Shown: positions 1 through 11,196 of the stretch, piece by piece
Numbering within the stretch: the first letter of the stretch is position 1
Layout: every line of letters begins with the position of its first letter
DNA from: Crossaster papposus
Taxonomy: Eukaryota; Echinodermata; Asteroidea; Velatida; Solasteridae
Assembly (NCBI GenBank): GCA_037893245.1
Contig: JBAIAA010000808.1
Span: 744,001 to 808,000 of the forward strand
Direction of reading: 5' to 3'
DNA length: 64,000 nucleotides
Position numbers and translations under genes: made by a program
The notes under the pieces: generated by a model
What the model was told of the DNA's origin: nothing
Databases searched by the model: none
Seen by the model: only the letters and a program-made list of their open reading frames with translations

Positions 1-31
1 CTTCTGAGCAGGCTGAGTGAGGTGTAGATCA

Positions 32-95
32 AACACGTGGATATACTCTATCTCTGTCTTCTACCTCTGCTGTTCATTCTGAGCAGGCTGAGTGA
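32..95 (+). repeat. Representative short monomer (S, 64 bp)
   Basis: First complete short unit in the window. Counting from its first base, CACGTG lies at 3-8, a GATA...TATC dyad at 9-21, a pyrimidine-biased stretch at 15-49, an inverted repeat CTGCT/AGCAG at 36-40 and 51-55 with a 10-nt loop, and a purine-rich end GCTGAGTGA at 56-64. The next monomer begins directly, without the linker. This copy starts AACACG rather than GACACG and has CATTCT where most units have CCTTCT; the same variants mark the head of the 1851-bp HOR copies. Confidence 0.93.
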
Positions 96-170
96 GACAC
101 GTGGATATACTCTATCTCTGTCTTCTACCTCTGCTGTTCCTTCTGAGCAGGCTGAGTGAGGTGTAGATCG
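96..170 (+). repeat. Representative long monomer (L, 75 bp)
   Basis: First complete long unit. It matches the short unit base for base in plan and adds the 11-bp linker, here GGTGTAGATCG, before the next GACACG at 171. The following starts at 171, 246, 321, 396, 460, 535, 599, 674 and 738 confirm spacings of only 75 or 64. L outnumbers S by roughly 1.4-1.9 to 1 in the HORs whose lengths I decomposed. Confidence 0.93.
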
Positions 171-1851
171 GACACGTCGATATACTCTATCTCTGTCTTC
201 TACCTCTGATGTTCCTTCTGAGCAGGCTGAGTGAGGTGTAGATCAGACACGTGGATATACTCTATCTCTGTCTTCTACCTCTGCTGTTCCTTCTGAGCAG
301 GCTGAGTGAGGTGTAGATCAGACACGTCGATATACTCTATCTCTGTCTTCTACCTCTGCTGTTTCTTCTGAGCAGGCTGAGTGAGGTGTAGATCAGACAC
401 GTGGATATACTCTATCTCTGTCTTCTACATCTGCTGTTCCTTCTGAGCAGGCTGAATGAGACACGTGGATATACTCTATCTCTGTCTTCTACCTCTGCTG
501 TTCCTGTTGAGCAGGCTGACTGAGGTGTAGAACAGACACGTGGATATACTCTATCTCTGTCTTCTACCTCTGCTGTTCCTTCTGAGCAGGCTGAGTGAGA
601 CACGTGGATTTACTATATCTCCGTCTTCTACCTCTGCTGTTCCTTCTGAGCAGGCTGAGTGAGGTGTAGATCAGACACGTGGATATACTCTATCTCTGTA
701 TTCTATCTCTGCTGTTCCTTCTGAGCAGGCTGAGTGAGACACGTGGATATAGTCTATCTCTGTCTTCTACCTATGCTGTTCCTTCTGAGCAGGCTAAGTG
801 AGGTGTAGATGAGACACGTCGATATACTCTATCTCTGTCTTCTACCTCTGCTGTTCATTCTGAGCAGGCTGAGTGAGACACGTGGATATACTCTATCTCT
901 GTATTCTACCTCTGCTGTTCCTTCTGAGCAGGCTGAGTGAGGTGTAGATCGGACACGTCGATATACTCTATCTCTGTCTTCTACCTCTGATGTTCCTTCT
1001 GATCAGGCTGAGTGAGGTGTAGATCAGACACGTGGATATACTCTATCTCCGTCTTCTACCTCTGCTGTTCCTTCTGAGCAGGCTGAGTGAGACACGTGGA
1101 TATACTCTATCTCTGTCTTCTACCTCTGCTGTTTCTTCTGAGCAGGCTGAGTGAGGTGTAGATCAGACACGTGGATATACTCTATCTCTGTCTTCTACCT
1201 CTGCTGTTCCTTCTGAGCAGGCTGAGTGAGACACGTGGATATACTCTATCTCTGTATTCTACATCTGCTGTTCCTTTTGAGCAGGCTGAGTGACGTGTAG
1301 ATCAGACACGTGGATATACTCTATCTCTGTATTCTATCTCTGCTGTTCCTTCTGAGCAGGCTGAGTGAGACACGTGGATATACTCTATCTTTGTCTTCTA
1401 CCTCTGCTGTTCCTTCTAAACAGGCTGAGTGAGGTGTAGATCAGACACGTGGATATACTCCATCTCTGTCTTCTACCTCTGCTGTTCCTTCTGAGCAGGC
1501 TGAGTGAGGTGTATATCAGACACGTGGATATACTCTATCTCTGTCTTCTACCTCTGATGTTCCTTCTGAGCAGGCTGAGTGAGGTGTAGATCAGACACGT
1601 GGATATACTCTATCTCTGTCTTCTACCTCTGCTGTTCCTTCTGTGCAGGTTGACTGAGGTGTAGATCAGACACGTGGATATCCTCTATCTCTGTATTCTA
1701 CCTCTGCTGTTCCTTCTGAGCAGGCTGAGTGAGACACGTGGATATAGTCTATCTCTGTCTTCTACCTATGCTGTTCCTTCTGAGCAGGTTAAGTGAGGTG
1801 TAGATGAGACACGTCGATATACTATATCTCTGTCTTCTACATCTGCTGTTC

Positions 1852-4225
1852 CTTCTGAGCAGGCTGAGTGAGGTGTAGATCAAACACGTGGATATACTCT
1901 ATCTCTGTCTTCTACCTCTGCTGTTCATTCTGAGCAGGCTGAGTGAGACACGTGGATATACTCTATCTCTGTATTCTACATCTGCTGTTCCTTTTGAGCA
2001 GGCTGAGTGACGTGTAGATCAGACACGTGGATATACTCTATCTCTGTATTCTATCTCTGCTGTTCCTTCTGAGCAGGCTGAGTGAGACACGTGGATATAC
2101 TCTATCTTTGTCTTCTACCTCTGCTGTTCCTTCTAAACAGGCTGAGTGAGGTGTAGATCAGACACGTGGATATACTCTATATATGTCTTCTACCTATGCT
2201 GTTCCTTCTGAGCAGGCTGAGTGAGAGACGTGGATATACTCCATCTCTGTCTTCTACCTCTGCTGTTCCTTCTGAGCAGGCTGAGTGAGACACGTGGATA
2301 TACTCTATCTCTGTCTTCTACCTCTGCTGTTCCTTCTGTGCAGGTTGACTGAGGTGTAGATCAGACACGTGGATATCCTCTATCTCTGTATTCTACCTCT
2401 GCTGTTCCTTCTGAGCAGGCTGAGTGAGACACGTGGATATAGTCTATCTCTGTCTTCTACCTATGCTGTTCCTTCTGAGCAGGCTAAGTGAGGTGTAGAT
2501 GAGACACGTCGATATACTCTATCTCTGTCTTCTACATCTGCTGTTCCTTCTGAGCAGGCTGAGTGAGGTGTAGATCAAACACGTGGATATACTCTATCTC
2601 TGTCTTCTACCTCTGCTGTTCATTCTGAGCAGGCTGAGTGAGACACGTGGATATACTCTATCTCTGTCTTCTACCTCTGCTGTTCCTTCTGAGCAGGCTG
2701 AGTGAGACACGTGGATATACTCCATCTCTGTATTCTACATCTGCTGTTCCTTTTGAGCAGGCTGAGTGAGGTGTAGATCAGACACGTGGATATACTCCAT
2801 CTCTGTCTTCTACCTCTGCTGTTCCTTCTGAGCAGGCTGAGTGAGGTGTAGATCAGACACGTGGATATACTCTATCTCTGTCTTCTACCTCTGATGTTCC
2901 TTCTGAGCAGGCTGAGTGAGGAGTAGATCAGACACGTGGATATACTCTATCTCTGTATTCTATCTCTGCGGTTCCTACTGAGCAGGCTGAGTGAGACATG
3001 TGGATATACTCTATCTCTGTCTTCTACCTCTGCTGTTCCTTCTGAGTAGGCTGAGTGAGAGACGTCGATATACTCTATCTCTGTATTCTACATCTGCTGT
3101 TCCTTTTGAGCAGGCTGAGTGAGACACGTGGATATACTCTATCTCTGTCTTCTACCTCTGCTGTTCCTTATGAGCAGGCTGAGTGAGACACGTGGATATA
3201 CTCTATCTCTGTCTTCTACCTCTGCTGTTCCTTCTGAGCAGGCTGAGTGAGGTGTAGATCAGACACGTCGATATACTTTATCTCTGTCTTCTACCTCTGC
3301 TGTTCCTTCTAAACAGGCTGAGTGAGGTGTAGATCAGACACGTGGATATACTCTATATCTGTCTTCTACCTCTGCTGTTCCTTCTGAGCATGCTGAGTGA
3401 GGTGTAGATCAGACACGTGGATATACTCTATATATGTCTTCTACCTATGCTGTTCCTTCTGAGCAGGCTGAGTGAGAGACGTGGATATACTCCATCTCTG
3501 TCTTCTACCTCTGCTGTTCCTTCTGAGCAGGCTGAGTGAGACACGTGGATATACTCTATCTCTGTCTTCTACCTCTGCTGTTCCTTCTGAGCAGGCTGAG
3601 TGAGACACGTGGATATACTCTATCTCTGTATTCTACATCTGCTGTTCCTTTTGAGCAGGCTGAGTGACGTGTAGATCAGACACGTGGATATACTCTATCT
3701 CTGTATTCTATCTCTGCTGTTCCTTCTGAGCAGGCTGAGTGAGACACGTGGATATACTCTATCTTTGTCTTCTACCTCTGCTGTTCCTTCTAAACAGGCT
3801 GAGTGAGGTGTAGATCAGACACGTGGATATACTCCATCTCTGTCTTCTACCTCTGCTGTTCCTTCTGAGCAGGCTGAGTGAGGTGTATATCAGAAACGTG
3901 GATATACTCTATCTCTGTCTTCTACCTCTGATGTTCCTTCTGAGCAGGCTGAGTGAGGTGTAGATCAGACACGTGGATATACTCTATCTCTGTCTTCTAC
4001 CTCTGCTGTTCCTTCTGTGCAGGTTGACTGAGGTGTAGATCAGACACGTGGATATCCTCTATCTCTGTATTCTACCTCTGCTGTTCCTTCTGAGCAGGCT
4101 GAGTGAGACACGTGGATATAGTCTATCTCTGTCTTCTACCTATGCTGTTCCTTCTGAGCAGGTTAAGTGAGGTGTAGATGAGACACGTCGATATACTCTA
4201 TCTCTGTCTTCTACATCTGCTGTTC
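1852..4225 (+). repeat. Rearranged copy of the 1851-bp HOR (2374 bp)
   Basis: This segment starts like copy 1 and matches it until about 1972. It then jumps to the part of the HOR found near 1250 (the GTATTC/CTTTTGAG monomer with the TGACGTGTAG linker), and the HOR head with AACACG reappears at about 2577. From about 3599 to 4225 it matches 1225-1851 again. The length fits 18 L plus 16 S. It is best read as a mosaic of partial HOR copies made by unequal exchange. The subtype series CTAAAC, GCATGC, TATATATG is visible at about 3310-3450. Confidence 0.75.
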
Positions 4226-6076
4226 CTTCTGAGCAGGCTGAGTGAGGTGTAGATCAAACACGTGGATATACTCTATCTCTGTCTTCTACCTCTGCTGTTC
4301 ATTCTGAGCAGGCTGAGTGAGACACGTGGATATACTCTATCTCTGTCTTCTACCTCTGCTGTTCCTTCTGAGCAGGCTGAGTGAGGTGTAGATCGGACAC
4401 GTCGATATACTCTATCTCTGTCTTCTACCTCTGATGTTCCTTCTGAGCAGGCTGAGTGAGGTGTAGATCAGACACGTGGATATACTCTATCTCTGTCTTC
4501 TACCTCTGCTGTTCCTTCTGAGCAGGCTGAGTGAGGTGTAGATCAGACACGTCGATATACTCTATCTCTGTCTTCTACCTCTGCTGTTTCTTCTGAGCAG
4601 GCTGAGTGAGGTGTAGATCAGACACGTGGATATACTCTATCTCTGTCTTCTACATCTGCTGTTCCTTCTGAGCAGGCTGAATGAGACACGTGGATATACT
4701 CTATCTCTGTCTTCTACCTCTGCTGTTCCTGTTGAGCAGGCTGACTGAGGTGTAGAACAGACACGTGGATATACTCTATCTCTGTCTTCTACCTCTGCTG
4801 TTCCTTCTGAGCAGGCTGAGTGAGACACGTGGATTTACTATATCTCCGTCTTCTACCTCTGCTGTTCCTTCTGAGCAGGCTGAGTGAGGTGTAGATCAGA
4901 CACGTGGATATACTCTATCTCTGTATTCTATCTCTGCTGTTCCTTCTGAGCAGGCTGAGTGAGACACGTGGATATAGTCTATCTCTGTCTTCTACCTATG
5001 CTGTTCCTTCTGAGCAGGCTAAGTGAGGTGTAGATGAGACACGTCGATATACTCTATCTCTGTCTTCTACCTCTGCTGTTCATTCTGAGCAGGCTGAGTG
5101 AGACACGTGGATATACTCTATCTCTGTATTCTACCTCTGCTGTTCCTTCTGAGCAGGCTGAGTGAGGTGTAGATCGGACACGTCGATATACTCTATCTCT
5201 GTCTTCTACCTCTGATGTTCCTTCTGATCAGGCTGAGTGAGGTGTAGATCAGACACGTGGATATACTCTATCTCCGTCTTCTACCTCTGCTGTTCCTTCT
5301 GAGCAGGCTGAGTGAGACACGTGGATATACTCTATCTCTGTCTTCTACCTCTGCTGTTTCTTCTGAGCAGGCTGAGTGAGGTGTAGATCAGACACGTGGA
5401 TATACTCTATCTCTGTCTTCTACCTCTGCTGTTCCTTCTGAGCAGGCTGAGTGAGACACGTGGATATACTCTATCTCTGTATTCTACATCTGCTGTTCCT
5501 TTTGAGCAGGCTGAGTGACGTGTAGATCAGACACGTGGATATACTCTATCTCTGTATTCTATCTCTGCTGTTCCTTCTGAGCAGGCTGAGTGAGACACGT
5601 GGATATACTCTATCTTTGTCTTCTACCTCTGCTGTTCCTTCTAAACAGGCTGAGTGAGGTGTAGATCAGACACGTGGATATACTCCATCTCTGTCTTCTA
5701 CCTCTGCTGTTCCTTCTGAGCAGGCTGAGTGAGGTGTATATCAGACACGTGGATATACTCTATCTCTGTCTTCTACCTCTGATGTTCCTTCTGAGCAGGC
5801 TGAGTGAGGTGTAGATCAGACACGTGGATATACTCTATCTCTGTCTTCTACCTCTGCTGTTCCTTCTGTGCAGGTTGACTGAGGTGTAGATCAGACACGT
5901 GGATATCCTCTATCTCTGTATTCTACCTCTGCTGTTCCTTCTGAGCAGGCTGAGTGAGACACGTGGATATAGTCTATCTCTGTCTTCTACCTATGCTGTT
6001 CCTTCTGAGCAGGTTAAGTGAGGTGTAGATGAGACACGTCGATATACTATATCTCTGTCTTCTACATCTGCTGTTC
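4226..6076 (+). repeat. 1851-bp higher-order repeat, full copy
   Basis: Matches 1-1851 at an offset of 4225, including the rare GGATTTACTATATCTCCG monomer near 4831 that mirrors 606. The similarity to the first copy runs on to about 6197, where the two downstream contexts part. A full copy 4.2 kb away with this little change points to recent duplication. Confidence 0.85.
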
Positions 6077-7271
6077 CTTCTGAGCAGGCTGAGTGAGGTG
6101 TAGATCAAACACGTGGATATACTCTATCTCTGTCTTCTACCTCTGCTGTTCATTCTGAGCAGGCTGAGTGAGACACGTGGATATACTCTATCTCTGTCTT
6201 CTACCTCTGCTGTTCCTTCTGAGCAGGCTGAGTGAGGTGTAGATCGGACACGTCGATATACTCTATCTCTGTCTTCTACCTCTGATGTTCCTTCTGAGCA
6301 GGCTGAGTGAGGTGTAGATCAGACACGTGGATATACTCTATCTCTGTCTTCTACCTCTGCTGTTCCTTCTGAGCAGGCTGAGTGAGGTGTAGATCAGACA
6401 CGTCGATATACTCTATCTCTGTCTTCTACCTCTGCTGTTTCTTCTGAGCAGGCTGAGTGAGGTGTAGATCAGACACGTGGATATACTCTATCTCTGTCTT
6501 CTACATCTGCTGTTCCTTCTGAGCAGGCTGAATGAGACACGTGGATATACTCTATATCTGTCTTCTACCTCTGCTGTTCCTGTTGAGCAGGCTGACTGAG
6601 GTGTAGAACAGACACGTGGATATACTCTATCTCTGTCTTCTACCTCTGCTGTTCCTTCTGAGCAGGCTGAGTGAGACACGTGGATATACTATATCTCCGT
6701 CTTCTACCTCTGCTGTTCCTTCTGAGCAGGCTGAGTGAGGTGTAGATCAGACACGTGGATATACTCTATCTCTGTATTCTATCTCTGCTGTTCCTTCTGA
6801 GCAGGCTGAGTGAGACACGTGGATATAGTCTATCTCTGTCTTCTACCTATGCTGTTCCTTCTGAGCAGGCTAAGTGAGGTGTAGATGAGACACGTCGATA
6901 TACTCTATCTCTGTCTTCTACCTCTGCTGTTCATTCTGAGCAGGCTGAGTGAGACACGTGGATATACTCTATCTCTGTATTCTACCTCTGCTGTTCCTTC
7001 TGAGCAGGCTGAGTGAGGTGTAGATCGGACACGTCGATATACTCTATCTCTGTCTTCTACCTCTGATGTTCCTTCTGATCAGGCTGAGTGAGGTGTAGAT
7101 CAGACACGTGGATATACTCTATCTCCGTCTTCTACCTCTGCTGTTCCTTCTGAGCAGGCTGAGTGAGACACGTGGATATACTCTATCTCTGTCTTCTACC
7201 TCTGCTGTTTCTTCTGAGCAGGCTGAGTGAGGTGTAGATCAGACACGTGGATATACTCTATCTCTGTCTTC
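6077..7271 (+). repeat. 1851-bp HOR, partial copy
   Basis: Follows 4226 onward at an offset of 1851 as far as about 7271, where it jumps back 770 bp in register. Small differences from the preceding copy include TATATCTG near 6555 and GGATATACTATATC instead of GGATTTACTATATC near 6683. Confidence 0.8.
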
Positions 7272-7691
7272 TACATCTGCTGTTCCTTCTGAGCAGGCTG
7301 AATGAGACACGTGGATATACTCTATCTCTGTCTTCTACCTCTGCTGTTCCTGTTGAGCAGGCTGACTGAGGTGTAGAACAGACACGTGGATATACTCTAT
7401 CTCTGTCTTCTACCTCTGCTGTTCCTTCTGAGCAGGCTGAGTGAGACACGTGGATATACTATATCTCCGTCTTCTACCTCTGCTGTTCCTTCTGAGCAGG
7501 CTGAGTGAGGTGTAGATCAGACACGTGGATATACTCTATCTCTGTATTCTATCTCTGCTGTTCCTTCTGAGCAGGCTGAGTGAGACACGTGGATATAGTC
7601 TATCTCTGTCTTCTACCTATGCTGTTCCTTCTGAGCAGGCTAAGTGAGGTGTAGATGAGACACGTCGATATACTCTATCTCTGTCTTCTAC
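7200..7691 (+). repeat. 770-bp-offset internal duplication
   Basis: About 490 bp here repeat 6430-6921 at an offset of 770 bp (6 L plus 5 S). The match ends where CTACATCT replaces CTACCTCT at 7691. It is a short-range duplication inside the 1851-bp family. Confidence 0.75.
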
Positions 7692-8012
7692 ATCTGCTGT
7701 TCCTTCTGAGCAGGCTGAGTGAGGTGTAGATCAGACACGTGGATATACTCTATCTCTGTCTTCTACCTCTGCTGTTCATTCTGAGCAGGCTGAGTGGGAC
7801 ACGTGGATATACTCTATCTCTGTATTCTACCTCTGCTGTTCCTTCTGAGCAGGCTGAGTGAGGTGTAGATCGGACACGTCGATATACTCTATCTCTGTCT
7901 TCTACCTCTGATGTTCCTTCTGAGCAGGCTGAGTGAGGTGTAGATCAGACACGTGGATATACTCTATCTCCGTCTTCTACCTCTGCTGTTCCTTCTGAGC
8001 AGGCTGAGTGAG
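7692..8012 (+). repeat. Array segment between HOR families
   Basis: Ordinary 64/75-bp monomers joining the 1851-bp family to the 1059-bp tandem pair. It carries CACGTCG with CTCTGATG monomers and a GTGGGACACG variant near 7795. No non-repeat sequence is present. Confidence 0.7.
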
Positions 8013-9071
8013 ACACGTGGATATACTCTATCTCTGTCTTCTACCTCTGCTGTTCCTTCTGAGCAGGCTGAGTGAGGTGTAGATCAGACACGTGGATATA
8101 CTCTATCTCTGTCTTCTACATCTGCTGTTCCTTCTGAGCAGGCTGAATGAGACACGTGGATATACTCTATCTCTGTCTTCTACCTCTGCTGTTCCTTCTG
8201 AGCAGGCTGAGTGAGGTGTAGATCGGACACGTCGATATACTCTATCTCTGTCTTCTACCTCTGATGTTCCTTCTGAGCAGGCTGAGTGAGGTGTAGATCA
8301 GACACGTGGATATACTCTATCTCCGTCTTCTACCTCTGCTGTTCCTTCTGAGCAGGCTGAGTGAGACACGTGGATATACTCTATCTCTGTCTTCTACCTC
8401 TGCTGTTCCTTCTGAGCAGGCTGAGTGAGGTGTAGATCAGACACGTCGATATACTCTATCTCTGTCTTCTACCTCTGCTGTTTTTTCTGAGCAGGCTGAG
8501 TGAGGTGTAGATCAGACACGTGGATATACTCTATCTCTGTCTTCTACATCTGCTGTTCCTTCTGAGCAGGCTGAATGAGACACGTGGATATACTCTATCT
8601 CTGTCTTCTACCTCTGCTGTTCCTTTTGAGCAGGCTGACTGAGGTGTAGAACAGACACGTGGAGATACTCTATCTCTGTCTTCTACCTCTGCTGTTCCTT
8701 CTGAGCAGGCTGAGTGAGACACGTGGATATACTATATCTCCGTCTTCTACCTCTGCTGTTCCTTCTGAGCAGGCTGAGTGAGGTGTAGATCAGACACGTG
8801 GATATACTCTATCTCTGTATTCTATCTCTGCTGTTCCTTCTGAGCAGGCTGAGTGAGACACGTGGATATACTCTATCTCTGTCTTCTACCTCTGCTGTTC
8901 CTTCTAAACAGGCTGAGTGAGGTGTAGATCAGACACGTGGATATACTCTATATCTGTCTTCTACCTCTGCTGTTCCTTCTGAGCATGCTGAGTGAGGTGT
9001 AGATCAGACACGTGGATATACTCTATATATGTCTTCTACCTCTGCTGTTCCTTCTGAGCAGGCTGAGTGAA
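8013..9071 (+). repeat. 1059-bp higher-order repeat, copy 1
   Basis: Fifteen monomers (9 L plus 6 S). It matches the next 1059 bp almost base for base. One difference seen is GTTTTTTCTG near 8480 where copy 2 has GTTTCTTCTG. The series CTAAAC, GCATGC, TATATATG lies near 8905-9035 and ends in a GTGAAACACG junction near 9070. Confidence 0.87.
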
Positions 9072-10190
9072 ACACGTGGATATACTCTATCTCTGTCTTC
9101 TACCTCTGCTGTTCCTTCTGAGCAGGCTGAGTGAGGTGTAGATCAGACACGTGGATATACTCTATCTCTGTCTTCTACATCTGCTGTTCCTTCTGAGCAG
9201 GCTGAATGAGACACGTGGATATACTCTATCTCTGTCTTCTACCTCTGCTGTTCCTTCTGAGCAGGCTGAGTGAGGTGTAGATCGGACACGTCGATATACT
9301 CTATCTCTGTCTTCTACCTCTGATGTTCCTTCTGAGCAGGCTGAGTGAGGTGTAGATCAGACACGTGGATATACTCTATCTCCGTCTTCTACCTCTGCTG
9401 TTCCTTCTGAGCAGGCTGAGTGAGACACGTGGATATACTCTATCTCTGTCTTCTACCTCTGCTGTTCCTTCTGAGCAGGCTGAGTGAGGTGTAGATCAGA
9501 CACGTCGATATACTCTATCTCTGTCTTCTACCTCTGCTGTTTCTTCTGAGCAGGCTGAGTGAGGTGTAGATCAGACACGTGGATATACTCTATCTCTGTC
9601 TTCTACATCTGCTGTTCCTTCTGAGCAGGCTGAATGAGACACGTGGATATACTCTATCTCTGTCTTCTACCTCTGCTGTTCCTTTTGAGCAGGCTGACTG
9701 AGGTGTAGAACAGACACGTGGAGATACTCTATCTCTGTCTTCTACCTCTGCTGTTCCTTCTGAGCAGGCTGAGTGAGACACGTGGATATACTATATCTCC
9801 GTCTTCTACCTCTGCTGTTCCTTCTGAGCAGGCTGAGTGAGGTGTAGATCAGACACGTGGATATACTCTATCTCTGTATTCTATCTCTGCTGTTCCTTCT
9901 GAGCAGGCTGAGTGAGACACGTGGATATACTCTATCTCTGTCTTCTACCTCTGCTGTTCCTTCTAAACAGGCTGAGTGAGGTGTAGATCAGACACGTGGA
10001 TATACTCTATATCTGTCTTCTACCTCTGCTGTTCCTTCTGAGCATGCTGAGTGAGGTGTAGATCAGACACGTGGATATACTCTATATATGTCTTCTACCT
10101 CTGCTGTTCCTTCTGAGCAGGCTGAGTGAAACACGTGGATATACTCTATCTCTGTCTTCTACCTCTGCTGTTCCTTCTGAGCAGGCTGAG
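9072..10190 (+). repeat. 1059-bp higher-order repeat, copy 2
   Basis: Direct tandem copy of 8013-9071. The match continues about 60 bp into the start of the next unit, to about 10190, before the register changes. The GTGAAACACG junction recurs near 10128. This is the cleanest simple tandem HOR duplication in the left part of the window. Confidence 0.87.
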
Positions 10191-11196
10191 TGAGACACGT
10201 GGATATACTCCATCTCTGTATTCTACATCTGCTGTTCCTTTTGAGCAGGCTGAGTGAGGTGTAGATCAGACACGTGGATATACTCCATCTCTGTCTTCTA
10301 CCTCTGCTGTTCCTTCTGAGCAGGCTGAGTGAGGTGTAGATCAGACACGTGGATATACTTTATCTCTGTCTTCTACCTCTGATGTTCCTTCTGATCAGGC
10401 TGAGTGAGGTGTAGATCAGACACGTGGATATACTATATCTCTGTCTTCTACCTATGCTGTTCCTTCTGAGCAGGCTGAGTGAGAGACGTGGATATACTCT
10501 ACCTCTGTCTTCTACCTCTGCTGTTCCTTCTGAGCAGGCTGAGTGAGACACGTGGATATACTCTATCTCTGTATTCTACATCTGCTGTTCCTTTTGAGCA
10601 GGCTGAGTGAGGTGTAGATCAGACACTTGGATATACTCCATCTCTGTCTTCTACCTCTGCTGTTCCTTATGAGCAGGCTGAGTGAGACACGTGGATATAC
10701 TCTATCTCTGTCTTCTACCTCTGCTGTTCCTTCTGAGCAGGCTGAGTGAGGTGTAGATCAGACACGTCGATATACTCTATCTCTGTCTTCTACCTCTGCT
10801 GTTCCTTCTGAGCAGTCTGAGTGAGGTGTAGATCAGACACGTGGATATACTCTATCTCTGTCTTCTACATCTGCTGTTCCTTCTGAGCAGGCTGAATGAG
10901 ACACGTGGATATACTCTATCTCTGTCTTCTACCTCTGCTGTTCCTTTTGAGCAGGCTGACTGAGGTGTAGAACAGACACGTGGATATACTCTATCTCTGT
11001 CTTCTACCTCTGCTGTTCCTTCTGAGCAGGCTGAGTGAGGTGTAGATCAGACACGTGGATATACTCTATCTCTGTATTCTATCTCTGCTGTTCCTTCTGA
11101 GCAGGCTGAGTGAGACACCTGGATATACTCTATCTCTGTCTTCTACCTCTGCTGTTCCTTCTAAACAGGCTGAGTGAGGTGTAGATCAGACACGTG
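10191..11196 (+). repeat. Mixed-register array segment
   Basis: Monomers of the same family in an order I could not assign to a neighbouring HOR. It includes a monomer with CTCTACCTCTGTC near 10496, CACTTGG variants near 10624 and a CACCTGG variant near 11117, both of which break the CACGTG palindrome. No unique sequence. Confidence 0.65.

Larger units (their letters stand above)
1..1851 (+). repeat. 1851-bp higher-order repeat, copy 1
   Basis: Positions 1 onward match 1852, 4226 and 6077 onward. Each copy begins with the same head: a linker GATCA running into AACACG, followed by the CATTCT monomer. The length equals 17 L plus 9 S (26 monomers). Internal landmarks are the GTTGAGCAG monomer near 510, an ATATCTCCG monomer near 615, a TGACGTGTAG linker variant at 1291 and a GATATC monomer at 1677. 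This copy matches 4226-6076 closely. The window edge falls at the HOR boundary only because I set the register there; the array clearly continues to the left. Confidence 0.85.

Noticed and set aside
412-603. A recurrent 63-codon open frame on the minus strand (also near 4637, 6488, 7258, 8531, 9590, 12414, 14521, 19302, 27880 and others)
   Set aside because: It spans about three monomers, is copied together with the HORs, and ends at stops built into the monomer or linker. Because 64 is not a multiple of 3, the frame shifts at each short unit. There is no conserved start context, no codon bias and no domain.
3431-3445. TATATATG variants as TATA-box promoters
   Set aside because: They are single-base variants of the common CTATCTCTG stretch and recur with a fixed monomer cassette. 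Nothing downstream looks like a gene.
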